Source: Russula earlei (Eukaryota > Basidiomycota > Agaricomycetes > Russulales > Russulaceae). From it: 42,773 bases of DNA. The notes under the pieces were generated by a model. The model was not told the origin of the DNA and did no database searches. It worked only from the letters and a program-made list of their open reading frames with translations. The stretch is from NCBI GenBank assembly GCA_025769875.1, contig JAGFNK010000444.1:1-42773 (forward strand), given 5' to 3'. This document shows, piece by piece, positions 1 through 11,801 of this stretch. Positions within the stretch are counted from its first letter, which is position 1. Each line of letters opens with the position of its first letter. Position numbers and translations under genes: made by a program.

Positions 1-1073
1 TGGAGCCAGAAGGACTCAGGCAGCGCAGTGTCCATGAGCATTGCCTGGACTTTGTCCAGGAGCGTCTGGTTCATACATTCCACAATGCCATTATGTTGAG
101 ATGTGTCCAGGGTGGTGAGTTCCAGCTTAATTCCTTTCTCCATGAGGAACTTCTGAGACTCTTTCCCAGTGTATTTGCCCCCTCCATTGGAGCAGAGGAC
201 TTTCAGCTGCTGGCTGGTTTTGACTTCAGCATGTGCCATGAATGCCTTGAGGTGCACAAGTGTGTCGGATTTGAATTTAAGTCCACCAACAAACACTTTC
301 CTCAACTTGTCATCCACAAAGGTGACAAAGTACTCATGGCCCTGGGGTGTTCTAGTGGGCATCTTCCCACAGATGTTGGAGAAGATGCGGCCTAACATGA
401 CATCAGCACCCGTTTCCATCGCCTTCAAGATTTTGAGGCATGTTTGCTTTCCCTTCAAGCATGGCTCACAAATACTGGTGGTGAGTTGCTTTCCAGTAAT
501 CTCCATCCCTTTCACCATCCCTTTCTTCAGCATCTGGGTTATGGTGTTGGTATTCAAGTGACCGAGACACCGGTGCCAAACATGTAGGGAGGCCTTGGAT
601 GTTTTGAGGTGCACGGTAAGGGCAACTGCATATGGCTTGTCGCCTTCTGTGGGGAAGTGGTCCAGCATTGCGATGCGCACGGACTCAGACTTGGGGGAGG
701 ATATGGCCATGACATATAGTGTACCATGTAGGGACCCTTCACATATTAGCTGGTTCTGTTCATATATACCACATGTCTGACTCTGGAATCGCACTTCTGC
801 GCCACATCGAGCCAGATGGGAAACTGATAAGAGATTTCCATGTAGGTCTGGGACATGCAGGACATTGCGGAACATAACATTGTTCCACACACCGTTTGCA
901 TGCATTCGGACTTGTACTTGGCCAACTCCAATCACAGGAATAGAACTATTATCTCCAAGCATGACTTGAGTTGGATTTGGGGGAGTGGTATATTGGTTGA
1001 ACCATTCACAGTGAGAGGTCATTATGCATGATGCCCCAGAGTTGATGAGCCAACTGTTAGCAAGGTTGGCTGT
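1..1073 (-). pseudogene. pol 5' part of copia element 1: protease, GAG-pre-integrase, integrase core
   Basis: The frame is open from just below the TGA at 1074 to base 1. In order it holds a retropepsin-like segment (LINSGAS, about 1049-1029), the GAG-pre-integrase motif HVWHRCLGHLN (around 570), a CX2C motif (CEPC) and the integrase core. The protease Asp of the usual D-S/T-G motif is Asn. Both integrase core Asp positions are also Asn: FSNICG where HxDxxG is usual, and CSNGGGKY where SDNGGEY is usual. The third residue, Glu of NGIVE, is retained. The encoded enzymes would be inactive. Reverse transcriptase and RNase H would lie left of the window. Confidence 0.9.
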
Positions 1074-2083
1074 TCAAAGTTCATCCTGGGTCTTTAACAT
1101 GTGGGTGGTGGTCAGGTCAGGATTGTCCCCAACTGCATGGTATAATCTAATAACATAGTTGGGATCTGGGATGTTGGCAATCACAGCACTGGTGAGTGTC
1201 AGCAATGTGGACATCGGTGATCCAGGCGTGCTAGCATCAGTGGCTGTGACTTTCACCTTCTCTGTGGGTTTCCCATGGAGTTTCCAGCACTCCGTTACTT
1301 CATGTCCCTTGCGCTTGCAGTGGGTGCACCTTTTGTTATTTTTCTCACTTTGGTTGTTTTTATTTTTCTCCTTTTTACCCACCTTGGCAAAGTAGGCCGC
1401 TGCAGTGGTACCAGTTGCGCAGATTTGGCATTGTTTGTTCGCCAGGATTTGGCCGATGACATAGTCAGTACTGAGCTTGTCGGAGGGCATGGAAAACAGT
1501 ATGGTTTTATGAGTTTCCAATGTTTCCGGGAGTGCAATGATCATCCATGCGAGAAGTTTTTCGGGTATCAGGTATCCAAGTGTTTCAAGCGTGCATGCGA
1601 GCTGCATTTTGTGCTCAAGCTGGGGAGCCATTGCTTCGGTGTCTGAGAGGGTGGTCAGGTATAGGTCTGACAGTAAGTGGGTGACTTGTTGGTTGCCTTG
1701 CCCTTCAAACTGAATTGAAAGCTTTTTCCAGCACTCTGTGGAACCTTTTACACCAAGTATTGTTTGAGAGCGTGCCCTCATACGGACATAAAGATTTGGG
1801 TGGACACTTCGTGGTCCCTTGCCATCCAGTCGGTGGTGGCATCAGGATCGACATTTGCATCCAGTTTCTTTTCAGTTCCATTTACAATGTTTAACAGGTC
1901 TGTTGCTTCAAATATTGCCTCCATTACTCCCTTCCAGTCAGCATATTCATCTGCACCGTCTTGAAGGATCGGTATGTCATGACATTGGAGTTTGGTTCTG
2001 CCCATTTTTCCTGTGGCTCCACATGTGGGAGAGCTCTTTCTTTTCAAGGATGAAGGCGCTGGGGATGATGCTGAGGAACTCAT
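1074..2083 (-). pseudogene. gag of copia element 1 (frameshifted), with CCHC zinc knuckle
   Basis: Gag is the nucleocapsid/capsid part of the polyprotein. The first segment (2083-1778) starts at a good ATG and contains the copia-Gag-like stretch DGADEYADWKGVMEAIF. It runs into TGA near 1778, and the Gag reading continues in another frame from about 1781, so one base has been gained or lost. The second segment contains the zinc knuckle CTHCKRKGHEVTEC (CX2CX4HX4C), preceded by a Lys/Asn-rich basic stretch, and ends at a TGA (1074-1076) just before the protease. With both breaks it cannot give a full polyprotein. Confidence 0.88.
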
Positions 2084-2140
2084 GTTACATAGTTACAAAA
2101 TGTCAACTGTTTATGGAAGTGATTTAGCTTTCAGAGACAG

Positions 2141-2155
2141 GCAGGTCTCATAATC
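2141..2155 (-). other. Primer binding site of copia element 1 (half-tRNA-iMet type)
   Basis: Directly after the LTR the minus strand reads GATTATGAGACCTGC. It matches 12 of 15 bases of the primer site of the second copia element (GGTTATGGGCCCTGC, 24629-24643). That site is complementary to the anticodon stem-loop of initiator tRNA-Met rather than to a tRNA 3' end, as in Drosophila copia. The mismatches look like decay. Confidence 0.65.
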
Positions 2156-2393
2156 TGTTGGATGAAGGCTCAGTCTTGTATATGAAAGACTAGTATTAGG
2201 TTAGTAAGCTAATCTGTTGGACAAAGGCTATGTACATAATGAGTATATGTAAATGGTAAAGGAATGTGCTACTGACCTCAGTCTTGTATATGAAAGACTG
2301 AGGGAAAAAATGAACGGTGGTATCAACACAGCGTTCTAACTATCCAGTCTGTTTGGTCCGTTTCTCTGCCACATGGTGGCTGTGTTTCCAACA
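2156..2393 (-). repeat. 5' LTR of copia element 1
   Basis: This is a 238-bp LTR with inverted ends TGTTGGA / TCCAACA and TG...CA termini. The 3' boundary is fixed by the adjacent tRNA primer site. The LTR contains a 23-bp exact direct repeat (2169-2191 and 2277-2299) and a second repeated block (2153-2170 and 2211-2228, imperfect). A 10-bp perfect hairpin lies at 2276-2303. The second LTR copy is not in the window, so the outer boundary rests on the terminal sequence alone. Confidence 0.8.
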
Positions 2394-3348
2394 TACACTA
2401 GGCCATATTTCCTGCAGTGTATTTTTTCTGTAATTAAAGCAAGAACAGAGACCACCTACCCTGTACTAGTAGTGCATGCTGTGGTATACAAATTTGGAAA
2501 AAAATAAAAACAAGAACATAGGGTCACTTGATTTAGTTGGTCCTGAGCTGCCTCCAATTGGATGCCAAAAATCTCCTTACTTGGAAGCTCTTGCTAATCA
2601 AAAAGATTTACTAAGAAATCTGAAAACTTTTTCAATGATGGCATCTTTGTTTTAATGGCTTGAAATTTCGGAAGGCCATTATAATAGCCTCCCAAGTTTC
2701 TGACATGGGCACTGGCATGCATGGGCTTGTCCAGGACAGGCAAGCTTAGTGGGGTGCATGTGTTTTAGGTAGGACAGGGCAAGGCTGAGGATGCTAGCTG
2801 AAGAATCATGGTTGGGAGGAAGAAGGCTAGTAAGTCGTTGCCCCGGGAGAGGCAAAAAGCTGGGAGGGGGTTCATTCGGTATGAGGATATGTTGGTGTTG
2901 GACATGCACCACGTTGCGCAAATGGATAAACCAGCGTTACGTGACGTGTAAATAATAATTCGAATTAGTTGTCATTAGCTTCTTTCAGTCTGTTATATAG
3001 TCATCATTCTACAGAAATGATTTGAAGTTTATGTATGCTCCTAGGCTGCCCCTCTAGTATTCTGTGGTAACTGACTAACTGAGGGGGAAAAGAGCCTGAG
3101 GGACATTCACCTGCATTTGCAATCTATGTGATGAACCGCCTGACGTCGAGTGCCGTGATGGATTTGTGCCCAACATGGTCCAACAGACTCCTCATCAATC
3201 GTGCCAAATATCAAAATTTATGCTTAAGAATATATTGCAATGTGTGAAAGTTCCAGGATATACAGCAGAGTGAGCAGACTGAGCAAACTCGTTCGTAGAG
3301 GCAGCTATCACAATACGTGGGCATAATATAAGCGAAGTACGGTAGCAC
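2394..3348. other. Intergenic, no supported gene
   Basis: This 955-bp AT-rich stretch separates copia element 1 from the 3' end of the carboxylesterase. I see no ORF with family motifs, no splice-linked coding exons and no RNA gene. It presumably contains the carboxylesterase 3' UTR near 3348. Confidence 0.6.
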
Positions 3349-5836
3349 TTAGATGGGGTAACGTAGAGACAAGTTCCCAACGTAGTCTAAAGGAGAGGAA
3401 CGGTAATTGTCGTCACGAATGACGAGAGGTGAAAGGATACTATCTTGGAAGATGAGTGCCTGTGGCTTCTTGGGGTCCCACTTGGGCCACGGGATCCCGA
3501 GACCCTCGCGTCCGTTGGGATCTAAGTTATTGGTAAACCGAATGATGTAATCCTTCAGTTCACCCGTTGCACTAACTGAGAACCAGGAGTTTACGAGGTC
3601 TGTCGCATGAGCCTGGAAGCTACACGTCAGTCTTGTCCAGCAAACAAACGGGGCGGACGTGGGCCCACCGATCCAATGAAAGGCACATCCTTTAAACGCT
3701 TGGAAACTGAGGGGCGTTTAGCGCAGCCAAATACAATATTGAAGACTGACCGAAACCCCATGAGTTCTGTTTGTCGGCCCTGTGTTTAAGGAAGAACCTG
3801 CGTGGACCATGGAACACGAAATCACCCTGAAGAGCAGCAGTGCGCTTGAATTGTGGGCCTGTCATCCAAACGTGGGGGTAAGATTCGATTCTTGACTTCT
3901 TCATGAGAAGAGACCATACTTAGTACATTCCTGAAACCAGTGTCGAAGGGACACCCCGCTCTTTGGTCATCCGGATACTCAAGGAGAAGGTTATCTAATT
4001 CCTTGTCGGTCGCCCTAGGCATCATAAAAAGTTTCACGTAGTCCTTCAATTGAGCGCTCGTGCTGTGATAGAGGTGAGACAGATACTAGACCGCCCAGCA
4101 CAATTATCTACTCACGAAATGTTTGTCGTTGAGAGAGCGAACAATGAGCCCTCATCGTCGCAATTTCCTACGATGTAAATGAACTTAGTGTCAAAATGTG
4201 TTATCACCAATCACACCTGTAATAACGGGAACGTTCGATACGTGGCCACGTAGAACAGAATATTGAGGAGGCTCTGTCAAGAAGACCCCGTCAACTCGAG
4301 GTAACCAAGCTAGCACAAGTCCCTGCGAGGTCATCGTGCTGTCAGTTCATTCATTGACTCACAATGTTTCTTACCTGGTAGGCGAAGAAGTTTGGTGACT
4401 CATCCATCGCTCGCTTGAACGTACTGTAGGGAACTCTGCGCAGGCAGTCGAGCGTATTGTTTGCCGCTGAACAGCCGGTCTTTTGGACCATAAAATCATA
4501 ATACTGTTGACCGTGTTCAATATCGCCAACCGGAATAGGCCCACCAGACTGCATAACAGCACCACGGAATAGCCCCTCTTGATTGCCGTTGTTCATCAGC
4601 ATGTGTAGAGACACTGAGATGGCGCCTGCGCTTTCTCCCCAACTGAGCGCACAGGTGAGTTGACGGCATTGAAGACGAAAATGGTTCCTCACATGGTCAC
4701 CTTTGTAGGGTCACCACCAAATTCTTTGATGTATGTCTGCACCCATTTCAAGGCGAGGCGCTCTGGTGCCATTAAGATTAACTCAGAAATAAAGGGTGAA
4801 TTAAACGTACGGTCTTGAAGCCCGAGGTTTCCAACTTTCTCCTCTTTTACTTCCTTTCCTGGCAAGAACCCAAAAGCTATGTGGATGAAAGTTCAAAGGC
4901 TGAATGCGTCTCGAGGACATGACTTTGCATACCAGAGAGGCTAGAACAGTCCGTATCAGGGGGCTGCCTCCGTAATTGGATATAAAACCTCACCGGTAAT
5001 TCACAGTAACGAGAATAACGGGTTGTTTGAGATCGATAGAGCGAGGGAACGATAAGATCGCCCGAGTAACTGGGAGGACAGGTTTCAGACTGCTTAATAG
5101 GCGGAGAAACGGGAGGACACACATCGAGGTCCCACCAAGTTCGAAGCCACCACCGAAAATCCACTATAATTTGGGTATTTTTCAATGCCGCGATACGTTG
5201 AGTGATATAAAGGTACCTACTACAAGGACTGGGAGGTTAGACGCAGGCGTGGCAGAAGATGGCTTCACGACATTTAAAGTCAAGCCTTGGGAAATGGTTC
5301 AGTTCAGCGAGACGGAGGAAAGAATGCATCCTCACAGTCCTCGTCAGCGGGTGTAAGCCCTTCATACAGCCTGTTGACAACAGAGCCAACATCCTTGATC
5401 AACTGCTTGTCTAGTCCGTCCGGAAGAGTGATGGCCTGTTGGGGACAGGACTTGCCGTACTCCTGAACATAGTGGATTCCCACATAAGGCCGAGTGGGCT
5501 CTGGAACCTGTAAACGCCGTTCACCTGTCCTGTGTATGCATATTGTCATGACGTGACGTTGGACAATGAAAGGGGAGCCAATGCCCACGGAGGAAGGGCG
5601 AACGGAATGCCCAGAAACTGGTCGGTCAAGCCCGTTCGAATACCAACGAAGACTGCATCATCAAGATGAGCCTCTGGACCCAGAGGTAGCTCTCTTTCTG
5701 ACTCTATGTCGTTACAGATAGCGTTCGAAGCCACATGAAGGTCCGAGTCTTGTATTGTAAAACTTCCTAATGGTGAGGCAAAAGCGGATAGTGCCCGCAA
5801 GGCCAATAAGGCCAGAGTCGCGCGCTTCGCTAGCAT
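3349..5836 (-). CDS. Secreted type-B carboxylesterase/lipase, about 10 introns
   Basis: Alpha/beta-hydrolase of the carboxylesterase type-B (COesterase) family, which hydrolyses carboxylic esters outside the cell. The start is ATG 5836, giving a signal peptide (MLAKRATLALLALRALSAFA). Exons on the minus strand give in order: GIPFALPP; EDC-LTLNVV; the oxyanion loop WIFGGGFELGG; LVTVNYR; the nucleophile elbow WGESAGA (catalytic Ser); NCDDEGSLF (probable acidic triad member); FKRTAALQGDFVF; and GSAHATDL (catalytic His). It ends SLRYPI-TAA at 3349. Exon 1 (5836-5589) and exon 2 (5529-5336) have canonical GT-AG joins, and other introns are about 50-60 nt. One break exists: between GDLIVP and RSIDLKQP the frame shifts by one at a C run (ggg, 5045-5047 on +). 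This is either a sequencing error or a recent lesion. The substrate cannot be inferred. Confidence 0.85.
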
Positions 5837-8800
5837 TTCCAAGGAGTGGCTGGAGAAGGAATGGCAATTTGTTTCACGCGAGAAGGGTTATATGCATCCT
5901 CGTTGACCCAAGCACGGAAAACCTGATCGCGCCCAGAGTCCTGATGGCAGTTCACAGAAAGATCAGCAAGCAGCTCGGTTCATGTTATGGACCAGAAGTA
6001 TAATTTTCTGCTTAGGAAGGGGAGAGTTTGATAGTGGCAGTGACAGCTCTGAACAGGAAGCCAACCAACCTTTTCCATGAATAGGTTAAAGGTTCCCGTC
6101 AGGCACTTCCGGTACAAGAGTAATATAGGGATTCAATGCATCACCAAGCTTCGTTCAGGTCAAGTCTTGCATCCGGCATTCTTGGAGCCGAATGATAGTT
6201 TCGGGGCCCCACCAGATTTTCGGGAGTCCTGCATGCATACTGGTGCAAAGAGGCGCGGCGCAAGCCGATGTCTGACTCACGTGACCGTGAGTTGGCCGAA
6301 ACCCGAGATGAAGATGAGAACCTAACATTGCCGTTGCCTGTTCAGCAATGGTTGTTATTCTGACTTGGCACTTTCCACCTCGGGTTTGTCCCTGACAGGA
6401 CACACTTCATATTCGCATGGCAACCTGAAAACGACCGGTTAACGGTGGCGCCGTGCGGTTCATAACAGAAGGTAACGAGTCGGAGCATGACGACTGGAGT
6501 CGTAAATAAACGTGAAGCGAAACGTTTGTGAACAGTTGACAATATTTCTGCCTCGATTTGAAGATCAAATTCTCAAGATTTAAGCTTCCGAGCTTTGAGT
6601 TGAGGAGCACGCGAAAAATTGAACGCGATGAAACTGATCTCGGTCCGAACTTTGAAGAAAGGGAAAGAGTCAAATTTCCCGCTGCGTTCAATCAATTGGC
6701 GGAACTTAAGGCGTTGTAAGCCTACACTTCTTACCTTTGCCATCCCTTTGAAACCCCGTTCGTGGCCACTTTACAGCGCATACCTGTGGTTCCCAGCCGT
6801 CTGAATGGTGTATGCGCCCCTGTTGGTTGCCTCACCAACTTGCCAAGCTTTCAGGGGGAAAATGAAACCCTTGCGGCACAGAAACTTGATCCGGCTCTGG
6901 TGCTTGTTTCCCGTCATTAATGCTACGCCTTACGGAGGAAAAAAATCACTGAAGAGAGCCATTTGCGTCGAATCTCCGACCTAGCGTGGTACGGCTGAAG
7001 TCTCTTCACTCTGTACCCCGAAATCTTTACGAAGGGATGCAATCATGCTCCATCCTGACCGCGTTTTACCAACTTCCAAGTCGATTCAACTTGACTTTCT
7101 GAGCCCATACTTGGGTAAACCCGTTAGTCTGTCAGAAACGACCCGAGTTTCGAGCGACATACATCATTTGACTTATGCACCCTATCTCGTTGATGAATGC
7201 TCAGAAGCTCTTCATCAATGTCAATGACAGAGCTCTTTCTGGACCTCTCGAGCTCGGCAGAACCTAGATGAGAGTTCGACTTCCATCCGACTTTTCGGCA
7301 ACTCGATAATTGACACCAGATTCAATGACTGTGACACCCTCCTTTCCTGACCATCCGCTCCTTTTCCAGATTCCATTCTTGCTCCCCATTTTTGTACGCT
7401 TCTTGATTCGAACACGCAATACAAGCAAGATCTCACTTGCATCCTAGACAGATCGAGCCTCGCAGTCGTTGCCCAAGGGTTACTATCAGTCGACTTACAG
7501 TGGCAATGGAGAGTGTGCGGCATCGTGCTAATGACTCTTCCCGGAAAAAGCATTGCGACGACACCCCTCTTGTCGTAAATCCTTCCATCTCTACCTTCTG
7601 CAGAATATGTGCTGTTCCCTGTGGACCGACCTTTTGGCCCATACGTTCGTCTCTGATCGCCAACCAGTTCAAGCCTCAATGTCATCTTCCGCTCTAGTCT
7701 AAGGGAGAACGGAAGGAATAACTGGAGTCGAATGCAATCTAGGAGTGCGACAAGACGGACATTCTGAGATCAGTGGAAACAGATTCTACCGTATATCCAA
7801 GAACTCATCTTCATTACCCAACACTTGCGCGATTGTGGCGTGTCAGTCTCAGTTTCGTATTTAATGAGTTCAGACAAGATATAATATAGTAAGTTACTAT
7901 TAGCAACACTTAGAGTTAGTTCAGCTTTGTGTGAACACTGAACACAACTGACGTGTCTACTGTAAATACTCTTATTAATAAGTACTCAAGAGCGTCTCCA
8001 AGTATAGTACTTGTAGCCAGTATCGATCAACGACGAGGATCAGAGAAAGTGAGCTACCGATTGTCCTAAATCACTCTATCGCTGTTATGATGCGTGTCTC
8101 AGCATGAGAGACCCATTAGTATCGCCGGGCCATACGGACCGCCCGGACAGTTAGAGCCTACGAGTACGCGAACTGGTGACAGCGAGTGGCCACCTTACCT
8201 GCGCTTTCAGGTACAGGTAAGTGCCTGGGATTAAAGTGGTTTGATCAAAAATAGGGTTTTTGGGTCTGCTTAGACACGAGCAGGAGAAGGCATGCAATGG
8301 TGACGGTATGGAGCAATAATTGATCGATGGATCGTCAGGTCCGAGTCACAGGTCTGCCTCACAAGCCAGACAACATCAGGGTACAATTGGACAAAAGAAG
8401 TCTGTTGACGAGTCAGACCTCACAAATTGGTGTTACGATCACACACTGTTTAGTACTGTGAGCGAAAGGAAGGCGAAGGCGAAGAGCCGGCTCGGAGTTT
8501 TCCCGGCCCGGATGAAGCCGCCTTGAACGCGAAAAGCCGGTGCAGTGGAGCGCGGTGCTCGCATGAGCCACCATAGAATGATCGCGTTTCTTGGCGACAT
8601 GTGGGCAGCCACCTCGTCCCCTGTTGCGGGTCACCCTCAGTTGATGGAACTTCCAGAGACGAGAGTGGCTTCCTCAACGTTAAGGAGAGTCTAAAGGACC
8701 AGGGACGGGTCTGTTATGGCTGGAGAGATCAGGAAGCGGCAAGACGCTAGCAATGGGGAAAACGGGGTCATTCCGAAGGATCATCGAGCGCCACTCATGA

Positions 8801-8990
8801 TCTGTCGGTCGGCCATCTGACCGTTAACCGTACAAGTACATCACGTATCAATGACCCCGCGGGGCTACCCCACCTCAACTGTGGCGGCCTGTAAAATTGT
8901 GGCAAAGCCCTCAAATAGCGGTTGCGAGGACGTCCCTCTTCAGTTTGTAAAGCCCGTGTTCGCATCTGACAGAGCACCACAGCCAACACG
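5837..8990. other. Long gene-poor interval
   Basis: About 3.15 kb between the divergent carboxylesterase and trehalase starts. Open frames occur on both strands, but none shows recognisable motifs, splice continuity or codon-level family similarity. Noted structures: a 12-bp perfect palindrome CTTATTAATAAG near 7970, a possible LTR-like remnant at 7841-8149, and a short stem (gtctc...gagac) near 8095-8112. Both gene promoters must lie at its edges. I did not find a convincing TATA box for either. Confidence 0.55.
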
Positions 8991-11801
8991 ATGCTCGCCA
9001 GATTGGCTATCGTCGCCTACGCAGTTCATGTGGCCAATGGCGTTCCACAGGCATCGACTCCCTCGTCGCCTGCTGCCGCGAACACTAGCGTCCCGACGCT
9101 CACTCTCGTTACGGCTGTCGCTAGTCCAACGGCTCCCCTTACCGCCACCTTGCCTTCGCAATCACCACTGCCTCCGTCACAAGCTTGGTGTCCAAGTCAA
9201 ATCTTCTGTGCTGGAGCGGTATGTCACGTGCTTTCACCTTTTGACGCGCACGCATCAAATCAACTACATATAGCTCCTTCAAACCGTCAACATCGCTCAG
9301 CTCTGGACGGACCCAAAAACCTTCGTCGACAAGCCCACAGACTCAGATCCGCAGTCCGTCCTAGCTGCGTTCTCCCCCATTAACTCAACGACCGCCACCG
9401 AGGGTGCTGTGCTTCAATTTGTCGACAGTAACTTCCGCGGAGAAGGCCTTGAGCTCGAGGCTCAGGCTCTCCCCAACTTCAATCCAAACCCACCTTTTTT
9501 GAATAATGTTACGGACCCGTTACTGAACGCCTTTTCCCAAATCGTGCATGGCTACTGGACGCAGCTGATCCGTGGCACGAATTCATCGGCTCTGTGTGAT
9601 GGCCAGACGTGTGAGAGCACACTCATTCCGCTTAATCACACGTTCGTTGTGCCAGGCGGGCGATTCCGTGAACAATGTGGGCCCTGCTCATATCATGTCC
9701 TTTCCAGGCACTGACCTTGGTGTATAGATTATTGGGATAGCTTCTGGATAACTGAAGGCCTCATTCAGTCCCAGCTGTATGACATTGTCAATGAAACGCT
9801 ACAGAATTTCATGGACGAGATTGAATTATTCGGGTTCATTCCCAACGGTGGCCGCATATACTGTACATTGACATCATCCCTCCATTCTCTGACCGAGCAC
9901 TGAGACTGGCATTTATCTAGATTTGAACCGTTCTCAGCCTCCTGTGTTCATCATGGTGTGTTTCCCCTGCGCTTGCGCCATCAACTTTGCTAAAACGGGC
10001 GAATCAGATGCTTGCTAAATATGTCGCCGCAACGAACGATACTGCCATCCTTAATCGAGCGCTCCCTCTGGCAGAGGCATGTAGTCATTCTCCATCGTGA
10101 CTTCCTCTCGCTGATGTCGTCCCTCAGCGCGAGTTAGCATGGTGGTCGACAAACCGCTCTATCAACGTCACCAGTCCTTACACGAATACTGTTTACACAC
10201 TTTCACGCTATGCCGTTACGAACAGCGCCCCTCGGCCTGAATCCTATTTGACTGGTACATCATCTGACAACTCTTTCGTTGAACATTCATGAACTCCCTC
10301 TCGTTCTAGATTACCAAACGGCTAATGACCCAGCGCTCAGCACTCCTTTGAATGATTCGCAGCGGGCAGAGCTCTACTCTGAACTCGCTAGTGGGGCTGA
10401 AACAGGTTGGATATTCCTCTCTGTCATCTTTGCCACAGTGACCCGACCTCTGCGTTTACCTAAGGCTGGGACTATAGCACTCGTTTCATTGCATTACCTC
10501 TGGCGGGTGGAATTAACAACACTGCCCCGGCACTTCGTTCTGTGAACGTTAAAAATAATGTCCCTGTTGACTTGAACTCTATTCCTTTGTGAGCTACATC
10601 CTGGAACATATTGTGAAGCAATCTCACCCCCATCCCAGACAAAGCACACCTCATCCTTGCGAACTTCTACCCATCGGGGAGCAATGCTGCTTTGCAACAC
10701 ACTGCAGCTGCGGCAAATATCCGTGCTGGTATTCTTGATCTATTCTGGGATCCTTCGAAACTCGCATTCTACGACTTCAATCTAACTTCAGGCTCACGTA
10801 ATAGCATCTTCACCGCCGCGACTTTCTACCCACTCTGGGCAGGCATTGTCCCCGATGAGCTTCTTTCCGACCCAACGAATGCATTCGGCTTTTTCTCGAG
10901 CATCAACATGGTGCTCCGACGCTATAACGGCACATTCCCTGTGACATTCATCGAATCTGGTCTGCAATGGGATGCTCCAAATGCATGGCCACCACATCAA
11001 TATATTGCGCTCGAGGCGTTGAATGCTCTCCCTGCCAATGTATCAAGCGGTGCTATCCCGTTGCCATCAACCGGGCAATCTGCATATTCGCTCGTGCCGA
11101 GCGGACAGCTTGGGCTGGCCGAGAGTGATCTACCGCCGCAGGTATTATACGGTGGTGTGAATGCTTCCACCACCGGAAGCGGTGCAGATTTCAACGCTTT
11201 GAATGGTACGTATGTCAATGGTGGCAATGCTACAACTGGTGAGGGCTGGCGGGACGCGCTGGCGCGCGGGCTTGCCAATCGATATATCACCAGCGTACTG
11301 TGCAGTTGGTGAGTGGGTGTGTATTGTGTGAAGGTCGGCCTTCTCATGTCCCGGATACTGTTCTAGGTATACGACTGGCGGATCCATCCCTGGTTTGCTT
11401 CCGAGATTATCGGATGGGGACCTGAATGTCACTCAAAGCATCAACAACACCGGAAATGTGCGTCGCTCTACCTCAATGCTTTATCCTCCCCATGTTGATA
11501 ACTCTCTTCGCAGATGTTCGAGAAATTCTCAATACGCGACATCGATAGTGCCGGGCGCGGTGGAGAATATACGGTTCAAGCCGGTTTTGGGTGGACGAAC
11601 GGCGTTGTGCTCTGGGTTGCAAGCAATTATGGCAATCGGCTCGTCGCGCCTGCGTGTCCTCGACCGGTCGCTGCCGTAAGCAGCACCAGCACCAGCGGCT
11701 CAAATAGTGGGAAGAACGGTGCCCTCCATCTAGTGGTGGCACCCGGTCACTTGCTTGGATTTGTGCTACTCGTAATTACTTTGCAATTGTCGGTCGCGTA
11801 A
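8991..11801 (+). CDS. GH37 trehalase, secreted, probably GPI-anchored
   Basis: Glycoside hydrolase family 37, which splits alpha,alpha-trehalose into two glucoses. ATG 8991 opens a signal peptide (MLARLAIVAYAVHVANG), followed by a Ser/Thr/Pro-rich stretch. The chain shows FVDSNF, trehalase signature 1 (PGGRFREQYYWDSFW, across the intron 9677-9727), GAETGWDYSTRF (catalytic Asp region), signature 2 QWDAPNAWPP, and GGEYTVQAGFGWTNGV (general acid/base Glu region). The C-terminus is a Ser-rich linker plus hydrophobic tail, as in a GPI signal. At least 10 introns are needed; the one near 10078-10128 appears to be GC-AG. At the intron after DLNSI the frame is off by one at a TTT run (10586-10588), probably a base-call error. 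The tail suggests a wall or membrane enzyme acting on external trehalose rather than the cytosolic neutral enzyme. Confidence 0.93.

Larger units (their letters stand above)
1..2393 (-). mobile_element. Ty1/copia LTR retrotransposon (element 1), truncated by window edge
   Basis: Read on the minus strand, the order is LTR (2393-2156), tRNA primer site (2155-2141), gag from 2083, then protease, GAG-pre-integrase and integrase up to base 1. Reverse transcriptase, RNase H and the 3' LTR lie outside the window. The gene order and the LTR form TGTTGGA...TCCAACA identify a copia element. The copy is dead: it has a gag frameshift near 1780, a nonsense codon at 1074-1076 and replaced catalytic residues. 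The putative 5-bp target duplication next to the LTR (2394-2398, tacac) cannot be checked because the other end is missing. Confidence 0.93.

Noticed and set aside
3470..3900. Apparent loss of the catalytic His in the carboxylesterase
   Set aside because: Reading without an intron gives no His motif, but a GT-AG intron ending before gctcatgcgaca restores GSAHATDL, so the triad is present.
7221..7685. 154-residue minus-strand frame in the gene desert
   Set aside because: Arg/Ser-rich with no motif, overlapping open frames on both strands, and no splice-linked continuation.
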